NCBI GenBank assembly: GCA_964468185.1
Contig: CAYXTR010000012.1
Coordinates: forward strand, 75,493-139,492
Length of the DNA: 64,000 bases
Direction of reading: 5' to 3'
From: JANQFV01 sp964468185
GTDB lineage: Bacteria > Planctomycetota > Phycisphaerae > UBA1845 > Fen-1342
A program made the translations under genes and the position numbers. Below are positions 25,051-34,409 of this stretch, in pieces (position 1 is the first letter of the stretch; each line of letters begins with the position of its first letter). The notes beneath the pieces are model-generated. The model was not told where the DNA came from. It searched no databases and worked only from the letters and a program-made list of their open reading frames with translations.

Positions 25051-26226
25051 TCATGCTTCGTCTTCGGTAACTGCCACACGCACGTCATGCGCTGGCAGTT
25101 CATCAAAATACTGCACCGCCGGCACCGATACTTCCAGGGGTCGCGCACCCGGCTCGACCAGGCCACGCGCTTGCATGTGCGCCACCAGTGCCGCCGGAAA
25201 GGCCGTCATACGTTCCATCGCCGTAAAGCCGGTGCGCTCGTCGTGTTGATCGAAAACATCGTAAACGCGCGTCATGGGCTTGCCATTGTGCCGCCCGCTC
25301 ACCGTGCAGCGCAGCACCACCAGGTCGCGTACATCCGGGTACCGCAACGTCTCCTCCATGACCTTGCGTAACAGCACGCGCGGCTCGACCGTCTCGCCAT
25401 CCTCAAACGTCAGATGCTCCTCGAACAGCCCAAGCTCGAACATGGCCCGCACGGCGGTGAAGTGTCCGGGATAGCGAACGGTCTTGTAGTCGTAAGTCTT
25501 CAGTTTGCCTTCATAGGTTTCCGGACACGTACTGGTGCCACCCGAGGTCACCGCAGCCTCGCAACGCCCCGCCGGCTCGGCGAATTCAATCTGCTCGACC
25601 TCCGTGAGCGTATCAACATGCACGCGCTCGCCGTCACGCAGGAAGTCGCCAAAACCGGAATACTCATTCACCAACCCGTCAAAATTGAAAACCAGCTTGT
25701 AGCCCAGCGGCCCGATCGGCGCCTGCGGCAAACCGCCACAACGTACGTGGACGTGCGCGGGCTCGTCCAGCGTCGCAACCGCATGTGCTGCCAGATGATT
25801 CCCCAGCCCCGGTGCCAGCCCGCAGTCGGGCACAATGCTCACCCCCGCCTGCTCCGCCTGCTCATGCAGCCCCAATTGAAGTTTGACCACCTGCGTATTG
25901 CCACCCAGATCGCACAGCTGCGCATGAGCCGCAATCGCCGCATGGGTCAGCGCGACGTTGTACTTGTAGGGCACGGCGGACACCACCACCTGCGCCCCGG
26001 AAATGCACAACGCAACTTCTACCGGCTTCGATACGTCGCAGATCACTCCCGTGAACTCGCAAGCGGCTTCCGGCAGCAGTTGCTCCAGCCGCGCAATCGC
26101 CTGCCGCGCGGTCTCCGGCTCGTATTCCGCCAGCGTCACCCGCCCCGCCTCCCCATTCTTCGCCAGATCATACGCGATCGCCACACCCTGACGGCCAGCC
26201 CCAAGGACGACATAGTGATAAGACAA
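25051..26226 (-). CDS. Saccharopine dehydrogenase family protein
   Basis: 391 residues. N-terminal Rossmann fold opens VVLGAGRQGVAIAYDLAKNG, with a later VVVSAVPYKYNVALTHAAIA and CDLGGNT block characteristic of saccharopine/lysine dehydrogenase-like enzymes; the SIVPDCGLAPGLGNHLA motif marks the substrate domain join. The remaining part is the Sacchrp_dh C-terminal domain. Such enzymes include lysine 6-dehydrogenase and carboxynorspermidine dehydrogenase; the substrate cannot be fixed here. The start is TTG 26226 with GGAGAG upstream. The adenosyltransferase gene precedes it by 30 bases. Confidence 0.82.
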   Translation of the reverse strand: MSYHYVVLGAGRQGVAIAYDLAKNGEAGRVTLAEYEPETARQAIARLEQLLPEAACEFTGVICDVSKPVEVALCISGAQVVVSAVPYKYNVALTHAAIAAHAQLCDLGGNTQVVKLQLGLHEQAEQAGVSIVPDCGLAPGLGNHLAAHAVATLDEPAHVHVRCGGLPQAPIGPLGYKLVFNFDGLVNEYSGFGDFLRDGERVHVDTLTEVEQIEFAEPAGRCEAAVTSGGTSTCPETYEGKLKTYDYKTVRYPGHFTAVRAMFELGLFEEHLTFEDGETVEPRVLLRKVMEETLRYPDVRDLVVLRCTVSGRHNGKPMTRVYDVFDQHDERTGFTAMERMTAFPAALVAHMQARGLVEPGARPLEVSVPAVQYFDELPAHDVRVAVTEDEA

Positions 26227-26256
26227 GGCTTCTCTCCGTTGGTTACGGCTGACGAT

Positions 26257-26820
26257 TCAGGCGCGGCTGTCCCACAACGGCTCGTCAACGCCCGCGACCT
26301 TGTTCTGATAGCGACCCATCACGAACAGCGCATCAGACAAGCGGTTCAGGTACTCGATCAGTGGCGACGCGACAGTCTCCGTAGCCCGCAGCCGAAGGAC
26401 GTCCCGCTCCGCACGCCGGCAGATCGTACGCGCCACGTGCAGGTGGGCGGCGGCCAGGTGTCCGCCGGGCAGCACGAAATTCGCCAGCGGCTCCAGCTCC
26501 GCGCTCAGCCGATCCATCAGCGTTTCCAACGCTTGCACGTGTCGGGGTTCGATGCGCGGACCTTTCGGCTGATCACCATCCGCAACGGGCATGCACAGCT
26601 CCGCCCCCGCATGAAACAACTCATTCTGAATCGTCCGCAACGGCGCGACCAGCCCTGCTGCCGGATGCGAGGCGCGCACGACGCCAATCTGCGCATTCAA
26701 CTCGTCCACGGTGCCATAGGCGACAACCCGCGCATGGGTCTTCGGCACGCGGGCCCCGGTGCCCAGGCCCGTCGTCCCGTCGTCCCCGGTGCGCGTATAA
26801 ACCTTCGTGATACGTGGCAA
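26257..26820 (-). CDS. PduO-type cob(I)alamin adenosyltransferase
   Basis: 187 residues; transfers the adenosyl group of ATP to cob(I)alamin, making coenzyme B12. Seen: ATP-binding N-terminal motif KVYTRTGDDGTTGL, VAYGTVDELNAQIG, and the C-terminal ARTICRRAERDVLRL plus YLNRLSDALFVMGR motif, with the conserved Arg and Asn of the family. The start is TTG; no strong Shine-Dalgarno. Sits in a - strand run between the DUF1015 gene and the saccharopine-dehydrogenase-like gene. Confidence 0.95.
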   Translation of the reverse strand: MPRITKVYTRTGDDGTTGLGTGARVPKTHARVVAYGTVDELNAQIGVVRASHPAAGLVAPLRTIQNELFHAGAELCMPVADGDQPKGPRIEPRHVQALETLMDRLSAELEPLANFVLPGGHLAAAHLHVARTICRRAERDVLRLRATETVASPLIEYLNRLSDALFVMGRYQNKVAGVDEPLWDSRA

Positions 26821-26878
26821 AGCAGGTGTCCTGTTCTATGGGCGATTCACCAACGTGCAGTCGACTGCAACTGCCCAC

Positions 26879-28165
26879 TTACGTCAACGGGTTGACCACC
26901 AGCCCGCTCGCAAGTTTGGGGTAAAAATACGTACTCTTCTGCGGCATCAGATCGCCGGCACTGCACACCGCCCGCATCTCCTCCATCGTAGTCGCCTGCA
27001 TCAGGAACGCCGTCCCGCCCGTGCTGTCCGCCTCTTCGACCGCGGCGTCATTCGCCTTGATATAGCGAATCTCAGGATCTTCACCCCCCAGCAGCTTCGG
27101 CTTGACGGTTCGCTCCAGCACGTAGGCGTGCAGAAACGCCAGGCCCAGCCGACGCCACGCTTCCGTACGATCCGGCTCCAGCTTGTCCAGGATCGTCGCG
27201 TCCTGCGGGTGAATCGCCCAGAACTTCTTGTCCTGCGCCGCATACACGCCCACCGCCTGCGGCCCCAGATCCTTCAGCGCGAAAATCGCCTGATCGGCAG
27301 TCTGCACTTCGAGTGGCGTAACCTTGACCTGGTCATCGTTCTCAAAGGTGTCCCGCGTCACGCCGACATCCGGCAACACCCGGTGCGTCGGCAGAATCAA
27401 CAGACCCGGATCCTCCATCGCACAGAACACGCAAAGCACATAGTTCGCCGGGTGATCTTCCGGCAGCGGGCCCTCCTGCTCATTCAGCCAGTCACGATAG
27501 AGCATCGCCGTCCCACAGCGGTGGTGCCCATCCGCGATAAACGTCGCCTTCGGCCCCATCAGCTTCGCCACCTCGTCAATCGTGGCCCGATCAGTCACAG
27601 CCCAGAGCCGATTCTCGACGTCATCTAGCTTGCCCGTCGCAAGCGGCTCGCCGGGCAGCGCCCGCTCCAGCCGCCGCGCGACGACATTATCGGCATCCTC
27701 GTACAAACCGAAGATCGGGCTCAGATTGGTCTGCGTCGCCTTGGTGAGCGCCAGGCGGTCCTCCTTCGGCCCGCCAAACGTCCGCTCGTGAGGGAAGATG
27801 CTCCCCTCGCCAAACGGCTCCAGCTTCAGACGCGCGAAAAACATCTTCCGTACATACGCAGCACCGCCATAGTGATAGACTTGGTGGTACACGTAGAGCG
27901 CCGGCTGGTCATCGCGCGTCATCACCCCGTCAGCCAGCCACGCATCGAGCGTCTTACGGGCCTGCTCGTACTTCTCAGGCGGGCCCGCGGCCTTGGGCGG
28001 CGTGTGCGGCAGGTCGATCTCGACGAAATTGTGCGGATCGCGACTCAGTAACGCGCGCTTGTCGTCCTCACCGAGGATGTCATAAGGCGGCGCAAGTCGG
28101 TTACTGAGATCGCTGTTTTTATCGGTCGTGTAGCGGACGCCGGGGAACGGTTTGATGGTGCTCAT
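26879..28165 (-). CDS. DUF1015 family protein
   Basis: 428 residues. The DUF1015 pattern is clear: IKPFPGVRYT near the start, LAPPYDILGEDDKRALLSRDPHNFVEIDLP, YVYHQVYHYGG, FPHERTFGGPKEDRLAL, TNLSPIFGLYED, and FIADGHHRCGTAMLYRDW with a conserved His pair that may bind metal. Function of this cytoplasmic family is not known; in other genomes it is found near serine or phosphoserine metabolism genes. The start at ATG 28165 follows AGGCAGG; a longer frame to 28207 is less likely. Confidence 0.9.
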   Translation of the reverse strand: MSTIKPFPGVRYTTDKNSDLSNRLAPPYDILGEDDKRALLSRDPHNFVEIDLPHTPPKAAGPPEKYEQARKTLDAWLADGVMTRDDQPALYVYHQVYHYGGAAYVRKMFFARLKLEPFGEGSIFPHERTFGGPKEDRLALTKATQTNLSPIFGLYEDADNVVARRLERALPGEPLATGKLDDVENRLWAVTDRATIDEVAKLMGPKATFIADGHHRCGTAMLYRDWLNEQEGPLPEDHPANYVLCVFCAMEDPGLLILPTHRVLPDVGVTRDTFENDDQVKVTPLEVQTADQAIFALKDLGPQAVGVYAAQDKKFWAIHPQDATILDKLEPDRTEAWRRLGLAFLHAYVLERTVKPKLLGGEDPEIRYIKANDAAVEEADSTGGTAFLMQATTMEEMRAVCSAGDLMPQKSTYFYPKLASGLVVNPLT

Positions 28166-28447
28166 GGATACCTGCCTGATGAAGAATCGGACCTCGGGGA
28201 TGCCCATATGGGACCGGGGCGCGCGCCTTCCGGATCCATGGGCCCTGTAATTCGTAACTTCTTGTTATCGGGAGACCTAGCGCCGCTTGCCTTCGCCGCG
28301 AACCACCCGGCCAGCACCTCCAATTTCGTTGACGGGTCACCTGTGAGTCGATACAGTGGACGTGCGCGCGTGTCTTTGTGCGGGGCGCCCCCGCCGCACG
28401 CCCGCATCCCGGTTGATATCTGTTCCACTCCGCGGAGGTACCGGTTC

Positions 28448-31400
28448 ATGTTCCTGCGACGCTTCCTGAGCATGCCGGCGGTGTTGACGCTGGCGCTTGC
28501 CTTCCTATTGGGTATCATGTTGGTCGGCGGTTGTCCACAGCAGCAAGTGCCCAGTCCCCCCGCGGACGACGACGACAGCCAGATCGATAATCCCCCCGAC
28601 GTTGACGAACCCGACCAGGATCGCCCGATCCCGCCCCCCGCCGCCGACGGCGACGACGATGGCGTGGACGACGGCGACGACGACGGCCAGCAACCGCCGG
28701 ACGACGGCGATGACGACGGTGGTGACGGCGGGGATGGCGGTGACGACGGCGGAGATGACGGCGGCACGGCACCCGTCGCGCTCCGTGTCAGCGAGCCCAC
28801 CAACCCCATGGGTGTGCGCCCCGGTCCCGGCGTCGTGGTTCCATTCGAGTTCCGCCTGAGCGATCCGGCCGGCATCGTGTCCGCCGCCGAGATCGTCCTC
28901 GCTCCCGACGCAGACGGAAACGGTGAGCCCGACGAGGGCAGCAGCCCCGTGCCCCGCAGTGCCCAGACGGTCGCCTACGTCTCCGGCGAGAATATCGAAG
29001 TGGACTACACGACGGAGAAGGTCCTCGGCCTCCTTGCCAATGGCTACGGCCGCTACGTGCTCGGCCTGCGGGTGGAGACGACGACGGGTGTTCAGGAGGT
29101 CAAGTATGCCGCCGGGTCGATTCTCTTCGACGCCGTCATTCCGACGGCAACATGGGTCACCCCGACAGAGGACAAGCTGACGAACCCCAAAGCTTGGCCG
29201 GTCACGCTGACCACCAGTGACAACGCCCCGCACACCGTCAAGGTGCTGCTGGATGCCGACACGAATCCGGATAACGGTTTCGCCGGCGTGCTGGTCCCCG
29301 AGACCGACCTCGCGGCTGATTCGGACACGCGTTCCTTCAACCCGTACCTCTCGATCTCCTCCGGCACGTACTACTACTACGTCGAGGTTTCGGATGACGT
29401 GCAGCCCGCCATGGAGCCCTTCTACGCCCGCGGCGCCGGCAATGAGCTGCTCCGCGTCAGCGTCACGCGGCGGCTGGTGAGCACGAGCGGGGATCCTTAC
29501 GACCTGAATAACCTTACCGCCAGCACCGACGGTGCCATCCTGCGTGGGTTCAACTTCAACGACCTCGCCGGCACATCGATGAACACCGTGCCCGATCTGG
29601 ACGGTGATGGTAACAACGAATTGATCATTGGTTCGCGCTTCGGAAAGCCGAATCTGGCGACCTTCCAAGGGCAAGGTTGGGGCGAGGCGTACCTGATCTA
29701 CGGTGAGTCCTCACGCTTGTACGGCGTCAACGCGCTGAACTCAGTTGGCGGTACGATCCCGGGCGTCAACTTCCGTGGTATACGTGTTCCGTTGAATACC
29801 ACATACACGCAGGGTCTTTCCGACATTACCGTCATCGACGACATGGACGGAGACGAATTGCCAGAGTTGGTGTTTAGTTTCCCACGCGTTGAGTCGATTA
29901 CGCTTAGCGCGGATCCGCCCCTGCAACACCCCGACTTGATCGCAGATCTCACGTTCATGGGGGAGATGGAATACGACGCCTACTACGGGATGCAGTGGAA
30001 TGCGAATGAGGCTCAGTTCACGCGCGGCGGGACCGTGATCGTATCCAGCCATAATCGCGTGTTGACTGACCGCGACATGGTCACGCGCAAATTCGATCGC
30101 GTGATCGACCTGCACGAAATCGGCCAGCTCTTCAACACCATGGAGCGGCCGGGCATGGCGAAGTTCGTTCGCGCTGTGGAGCCCAACGACCCTGCCGGCG
30201 GTTGTGCTGACTGCGAGCCGCAGGTGCCCGAGGCTTGTGAGTGCGAGGATAGCGATGGCATCCCCGAGAACGACTGCGAAGCGGGCTGCGGTGAGTGCCC
30301 GGACGGTAGTGGTAATGAGGTCATCGAAGAGACGGAATACGTTTCTTATACGATCAAGTGGGATACGTGGCTGGGCGCAGCCGGCGCGCCGCAAGGGCCC
30401 GGCGGTTTCCATATGCCCTGGACCGCGCCACTGGCGGAACCGCCGCTAACGAATCCGACTTTCTTCAACCCCCAATTGCCGGATCCCCCGGACAACGCTG
30501 CATGTGACATCCCGGTTGGCTGTGAGCTCACACACGTGTGGTGGGTCTGGAATGATTTCATGGGGTGTGCCGACGGAAACAGCCTGCGACGGACAGCGCT
30601 CTTCTGTAATGACACGATGATGTACCTGGATCCGGACGATCCCCAGGCCCCACCGCTTCAGGTCTGGACTGGGTTCTATGGCAACCTCGAGGGCGGTTGC
30701 ACGCCGCGCGCCTTCGGTGTCGGCGGTGACGTGCTGCCTCCTACGTCTATCGGATGCCGCATTCTGGGCCAGGAGGTCGACGACCGCTTTGGTGTAGCAG
30801 TCGGCAGCGACGGTACGTGGCTCTACATGAGTGCTCCACAGCACTCCGCAACGCAGGCAGATGTGCCGTCACTACCAGTCGAGGCTCGGATCGCTTCAGG
30901 TGCTGTATATCAGCTTCGAACCGACCTGCGAACCGCACCGGAAGCGCCCAACTTGGCGCAACTATGGATCGAGCCAAATCAGTCCTATCCCAACCCCGAC
31001 GCTGAGATCGAGAATCGCGTCGACTATACCATGCCCACGCCGCACCAGTACATCATCGAATCGGTCGGTTCATGGCGCATGGCGTACACTTCTGAGGCAT
31101 TCTCCTTCACGGTCGAAGGGCCAGATGTGGTTTGCGTGGAGAGCGATGCCCCGGAGGTCTTCTCTGCGTCCTCCGCTGACTATTCCCCGTACCCGACTGG
31201 CACTGCCGGCTACAACACGGATCGAACGCCGCAGATCGTTGGTCCCCACGACAACGCGCAAATCTCATTCGTGCGAGCTCTGGGCGATGTCAATGCAGAC
31301 GGCATTCGCGACTTTGCCGTGGGTTCGCCGTCCATTCTTGACCCCGGAAGCCCTGGTGATATCGTTGGTGCCGTATACATCGTCTATGGCCGCGCAGTCG

Positions 31401-32125
31401 GCTTGGAAGGCGACTACTTGCTCGAGAATCTGCATTTGGATCCCTCGGACCCGGCTCGCCTCGAGGGTGTCATGCTTAAGGGCTCTTCGCCAGGCGAAAA
31501 ACTGGCTCGCGTGTTTGACGCGGCTGGGGATTTCAACGGCGACGGCGTGGCTGATGTGATTGTCGGCAATGAGAACGGCAGTGGCGGTACGGGTGAGGCC
31601 ATCGTGATCTTCGGTGATGCCACCCTGCAGAGCCCGGCTGACGGCTGGACCGTGAGTGACATCGTTGCAGCTGGACGGGCGCTGCGATTCGTCGGTGAAT
31701 CTGCTGGCGACCTGCTCGGGGCAAACGTCGGCGGTGCGGGCGATGTCGATGGCGACGGCTACGACGATGTGCTTATTTCCGCGCCGGGTGTGGCCGATGA
31801 CAAGGGCGCCGTCTATCTCGTATACGGCTCGCCCAGCTTGTCCGGCGAACTCTCTCTGACTCAGATCGGTACCGTGGATTTGCCGGGCTGCAAGTTCATT
31901 GGTCGCGAGGATGGCGATATGTTGGGTGGCGGCAGCAAGGAGATTGCTGGTACGTGGCCAGACGACGCTACGGCTACTATCAACGCGTTTTCCAAGGGCG
32001 TTGCATCGCTCGGCGACATCGATGGCGACGGCAAGGAGGACTATGCGATCAGTGCCGTGCTGGCGGATCCGAATAACAAGACCGACGCCGGCGAGATCTA
32101 TATCCTCTACGGCCGCGGCGACTAA
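28448..32125 (+). CDS. Large FG-GAP repeat lipoprotein
   Basis: 1225 residues, exported. The signal peptide ends in a lipobox (LVGGC) at about residues 25-29; GGAGG lies before ATG 28448, while the frame itself is open 80 codons further up. A very acidic linker follows (about 40-108, nearly all Asp, Gly and Pro). FG-GAP/integrin-alpha style calcium repeats (D-x-D/N-x-D-G-x-x-[DE]-[LFV]) appear at about 385-400, 464-480, 945-965, 1027-1045, 1097-1115 and 1188-1205. A Cys-rich insert (about 581-621, a dozen or so Cys) interrupts the chain between the second and third repeats. It likely folds into a cell-surface propeller anchored to the membrane. Ligand and function are unknown. Confidence 0.85.
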   Translation: MFLRRFLSMPAVLTLALAFLLGIMLVGGCPQQQVPSPPADDDDSQIDNPPDVDEPDQDRPIPPPAADGDDDGVDDGDDDGQQPPDDGDDDGGDGGDGGDDGGDDGGTAPVALRVSEPTNPMGVRPGPGVVVPFEFRLSDPAGIVSAAEIVLAPDADGNGEPDEGSSPVPRSAQTVAYVSGENIEVDYTTEKVLGLLANGYGRYVLGLRVETTTGVQEVKYAAGSILFDAVIPTATWVTPTEDKLTNPKAWPVTLTTSDNAPHTVKVLLDADTNPDNGFAGVLVPETDLAADSDTRSFNPYLSISSGTYYYYVEVSDDVQPAMEPFYARGAGNELLRVSVTRRLVSTSGDPYDLNNLTASTDGAILRGFNFNDLAGTSMNTVPDLDGDGNNELIIGSRFGKPNLATFQGQGWGEAYLIYGESSRLYGVNALNSVGGTIPGVNFRGIRVPLNTTYTQGLSDITVIDDMDGDELPELVFSFPRVESITLSADPPLQHPDLIADLTFMGEMEYDAYYGMQWNANEAQFTRGGTVIVSSHNRVLTDRDMVTRKFDRVIDLHEIGQLFNTMERPGMAKFVRAVEPNDPAGGCADCEPQVPEACECEDSDGIPENDCEAGCGECPDGSGNEVIEETEYVSYTIKWDTWLGAAGAPQGPGGFHMPWTAPLAEPPLTNPTFFNPQLPDPPDNAACDIPVGCELTHVWWVWNDFMGCADGNSLRRTALFCNDTMMYLDPDDPQAPPLQVWTGFYGNLEGGCTPRAFGVGGDVLPPTSIGCRILGQEVDDRFGVAVGSDGTWLYMSAPQHSATQADVPSLPVEARIASGAVYQLRTDLRTAPEAPNLAQLWIEPNQSYPNPDAEIENRVDYTMPTPHQYIIESVGSWRMAYTSEAFSFTVEGPDVVCVESDAPEVFSASSADYSPYPTGTAGYNTDRTPQIVGPHDNAQISFVRALGDVNADGIRDFAVGSPSILDPGSPGDIVGAVYIVYGRAVGLEGDYLLENLHLDPSDPARLEGVMLKGSSPGEKLARVFDAAGDFNGDGVADVIVGNENGSGGTGEAIVIFGDATLQSPADGWTVSDIVAAGRALRFVGESAGDLLGANVGGAGDVDGDGYDDVLISAPGVADDKGAVYLVYGSPSLSGELSLTQIGTVDLPGCKFIGREDGDMLGGGSKEIAGTWPDDATATINAFSKGVASLGDIDGDGKEDYAISAVLADPNNKTDAGEIYILYGRGD

Positions 32126-32137
32126 GCCCCCGACTGT

Positions 32138-32157
32138 CTGACGCCCTTCGGCGTCAG
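32138..32157 (+). terminator. First hairpin after the FG-GAP lipoprotein gene
   Basis: Perfect 8-bp stem CTGACGCC (32138-32145) with GGCGTCAG (32150-32157) and a CTTC tetraloop, 12 bases past the stop. No T-tract follows, so alone it may only stabilise the 3' end. Confidence 0.45.
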
Positions 32158-32175
32158 CACAACTTCAAAAACCCT

Positions 32176-32220
32176 GCCGGCTCACGTGCCCTTCGCAAGC
32201 ACGTGAGCCGGCTTTCTCTT
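32176..32220 (+). terminator. Strong intrinsic terminator
   Basis: Perfect 14-bp stem, GCCGGCTCACGTGC (32176-32189) with its complement at 32199-32212, nine-base loop, followed by TTTCTCTT. It is the main stop for the gene ending at 32125 and insulates gatE. The rest of the 304-base gap up to 32429 holds no gene. Confidence 0.85.
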
Positions 32221-32429
32221 GGCCGGCCGCCACCACGGTCAAAGCCCCGCCGCGCTTCTCACGCCGCCAATCCGACCCGGGCGCCAACTCCCGCAATGAA
32301 AGCATTCAGTGGACTACGCCCCGCCGAAATCGCGCTAACCCGCACCGCCCCCGCACCCGCCCAGCTTTTCCCCGGGCACCCGCCACCGTACAATAACGTT
32401 TCTCTTTATTCCGCAGGAGGCAGTGCCCC

Positions 32430-34409
32430 ATGCCGTTTGAGTTCAAGCCGTTCGAAGACATGACCGCGGAAGATTACACCCGCATCGGCCTCAAAGTCGG
32501 GCTCGAAGTCCATCAGCAACTCCTCACCCGCCGCAAACTCTTCTGCCGCTGTCCCGCCGGTCACTACACCAACGAATACGACGCCATCATCCTCCGCCAC
32601 ATGCGACCCACCCTCTCCGAACTCGGCGAATACGACGGCACCGCCCTCATGGAGAAAAAGACCCGCAAGAACATCTACTACCGCATCCACCGCGATTCAG
32701 TCTGCACCTACGAATTCGACGACACGCCGCCATTCATGATCGACGACGAAGCCCTCGACATCGCGCTCGAAATCAGCTTGTTGCTCAAGCTCAATATCGT
32801 CGGCGAATTCCACATCGCGCGCAAGCAATACCTCGACGGCTCCATCCCAACCGGCTTCCAACGCACCGGCATCATCGGCGTCGATGGCTGGATCCCCTTC
32901 CGCGACCGCAAAGTCCGCATCCGGCAGCTTTCGATCGAAGAGGATGCCTGCCGCGAAGTCTCCGACATCGGACACGACCGCGTCTACCTCACCGACCGCC
33001 TCGGCATGCCCCTCATCGAGACAGTCACCGAGCCCGACATGCACACGCCCGAAGAGGCCGCCGCAGTGGGGCATGTCCTCCGGCTGCTCTGCCTCAGCAC
33101 CGGCCACGTGCGCCACGGCTACGGCGCCGCCCGTCAGGATGTCAACGTCAGTGTCACCGGCGGTACCCGCGTCGAGATCAAGGGCACGCCGCAAATCTGG
33201 CGCAATCCCCGCCTCATCTACAACGAAGCCCGGCGTCAGTGCGCGCTGCTGCACATTCGCGACCTGCTGCACGAACGCGGCGTCACCGAGAACACGCTGG
33301 AAGCACACACCGAGGACGTCACCCGCATCGTGGCACAGACCACGTACGAGCCGCTCCAGGCGGCCCTGGCCGACGGCAAACGCGTCCACTGCGCCCTGCT
33401 GAAGGGATTCGGCGCACTGCTGCGCGAGCCCACGCAGGAGCACACGACATTCGCGAAGGAGTTCTCGGACCGCATCCGCGTCATCGCCTGCCTCACCCGT
33501 TTGCCCAACATGGTGCACTCCGACGCCGCCTCCGAGTCACTTTCCGGCCGCGAGTGGAAAGACCTGCGACGCAAGATGCGAGCCCAGCACGGCGACACGC
33601 TCATCCTGGTGTGGGGCAGTGAAGCAGACTGTGTCACCGCGTGCAACGAGATCCTCATTCGGGCACGCGAGGCGACCGTCGGTATTCCCAGTGATACCCG
33701 CCAGGCGCTCAAGGACGGCACCAACGGCTTCGAGCGCGTGCTGCCCGGGCCGGACCGCATGTATCCCGATACCGACCTGCCACCAGTGCCAATTACACAG
33801 ACACGGCTCGATCGGCTCGAGGCGGATTTGCCGGAGCAGGTGTGGGACCGCACCGCCCGCTATCAGCAACTCGGTCTCTCGCCGCGGATCCTGCGCCCCC
33901 TGTACATTGCCCGGCACGAGCACCTGCTCGACCGCATCATCAACGACCTCAAGGTCGATGCCCAGTTCGCGGCGACCATTCTCGTAGAGCGTTTTCGCGC
34001 CTGGCGCCGGGCCGGCTTCGACATCGACAGCCTGACCGAAGATGACATCTTCAGCACATTCCAGGCCCACGCCGCCGGCAAACTCACCCAGGACGGCGTC
34101 GGTCGCCTCCTGAAACAACTCGCCCGGGAACCCCGGGATGAGCCACGGGGAGATCGCGTCGCCGCCACCCTGGCCGCGTTCAACTTCAAACCTCTAACAC
34201 AGGCCGAGTGCACCGCCGCCATTGAGCAACAATGCGCACGTCTCGATCCCGCACGATTCTCCGATGTCCAGAAGATGGCCCGACACGTCGTCGGCCAGAT
34301 CAAGCGGCAATACCCGGGACGCATCGACGGTAAGCACCTTCTCACTCAGGTAACCACCAAACTCCAGACCGCGGCCGGCGGCCGTGACCAGATCGAGGCA
34401 CAGGCATGA
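32430..34409 (+). CDS. gatE: Archaeal-type Glu-tRNA(Gln) amidotransferase subunit E
   Basis: 659 residues. Partner that binds and phosphorylates Glu-tRNA(Gln), so that GatD-derived ammonia makes Gln-tRNA(Gln). Family marks in order: the opening GLKVGLEVHQQLLTRRKLFCRCP (GatB/GatE cradle with Cys ligands), YRIHRDSVCTYEFDDTPP, IGVDGWIPFRDRKVRIRQLSIEEDACRE, TDRLGMPLIETVTEPDM, RHGYGAARQDVNVSV, and an AspRS-like GAD insert (about 355-450) ending RVLPGPDRMYPDTDLPP, a feature of GatE and not GatB. A C-terminal helical tail domain follows. GGAGG precedes ATG. It overlaps gatD by four bases, a coupled operon. GatDE is regarded as archaeal, so presence in a bacterial-looking genome is notable. Confidence 0.95.
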   Translation: MPFEFKPFEDMTAEDYTRIGLKVGLEVHQQLLTRRKLFCRCPAGHYTNEYDAIILRHMRPTLSELGEYDGTALMEKKTRKNIYYRIHRDSVCTYEFDDTPPFMIDDEALDIALEISLLLKLNIVGEFHIARKQYLDGSIPTGFQRTGIIGVDGWIPFRDRKVRIRQLSIEEDACREVSDIGHDRVYLTDRLGMPLIETVTEPDMHTPEEAAAVGHVLRLLCLSTGHVRHGYGAARQDVNVSVTGGTRVEIKGTPQIWRNPRLIYNEARRQCALLHIRDLLHERGVTENTLEAHTEDVTRIVAQTTYEPLQAALADGKRVHCALLKGFGALLREPTQEHTTFAKEFSDRIRVIACLTRLPNMVHSDAASESLSGREWKDLRRKMRAQHGDTLILVWGSEADCVTACNEILIRAREATVGIPSDTRQALKDGTNGFERVLPGPDRMYPDTDLPPVPITQTRLDRLEADLPEQVWDRTARYQQLGLSPRILRPLYIARHEHLLDRIINDLKVDAQFAATILVERFRAWRRAGFDIDSLTEDDIFSTFQAHAAGKLTQDGVGRLLKQLAREPRDEPRGDRVAATLAAFNFKPLTQAECTAAIEQQCARLDPARFSDVQKMARHVVGQIKRQYPGRIDGKHLLTQVTTKLQTAAGGRDQIEAQA

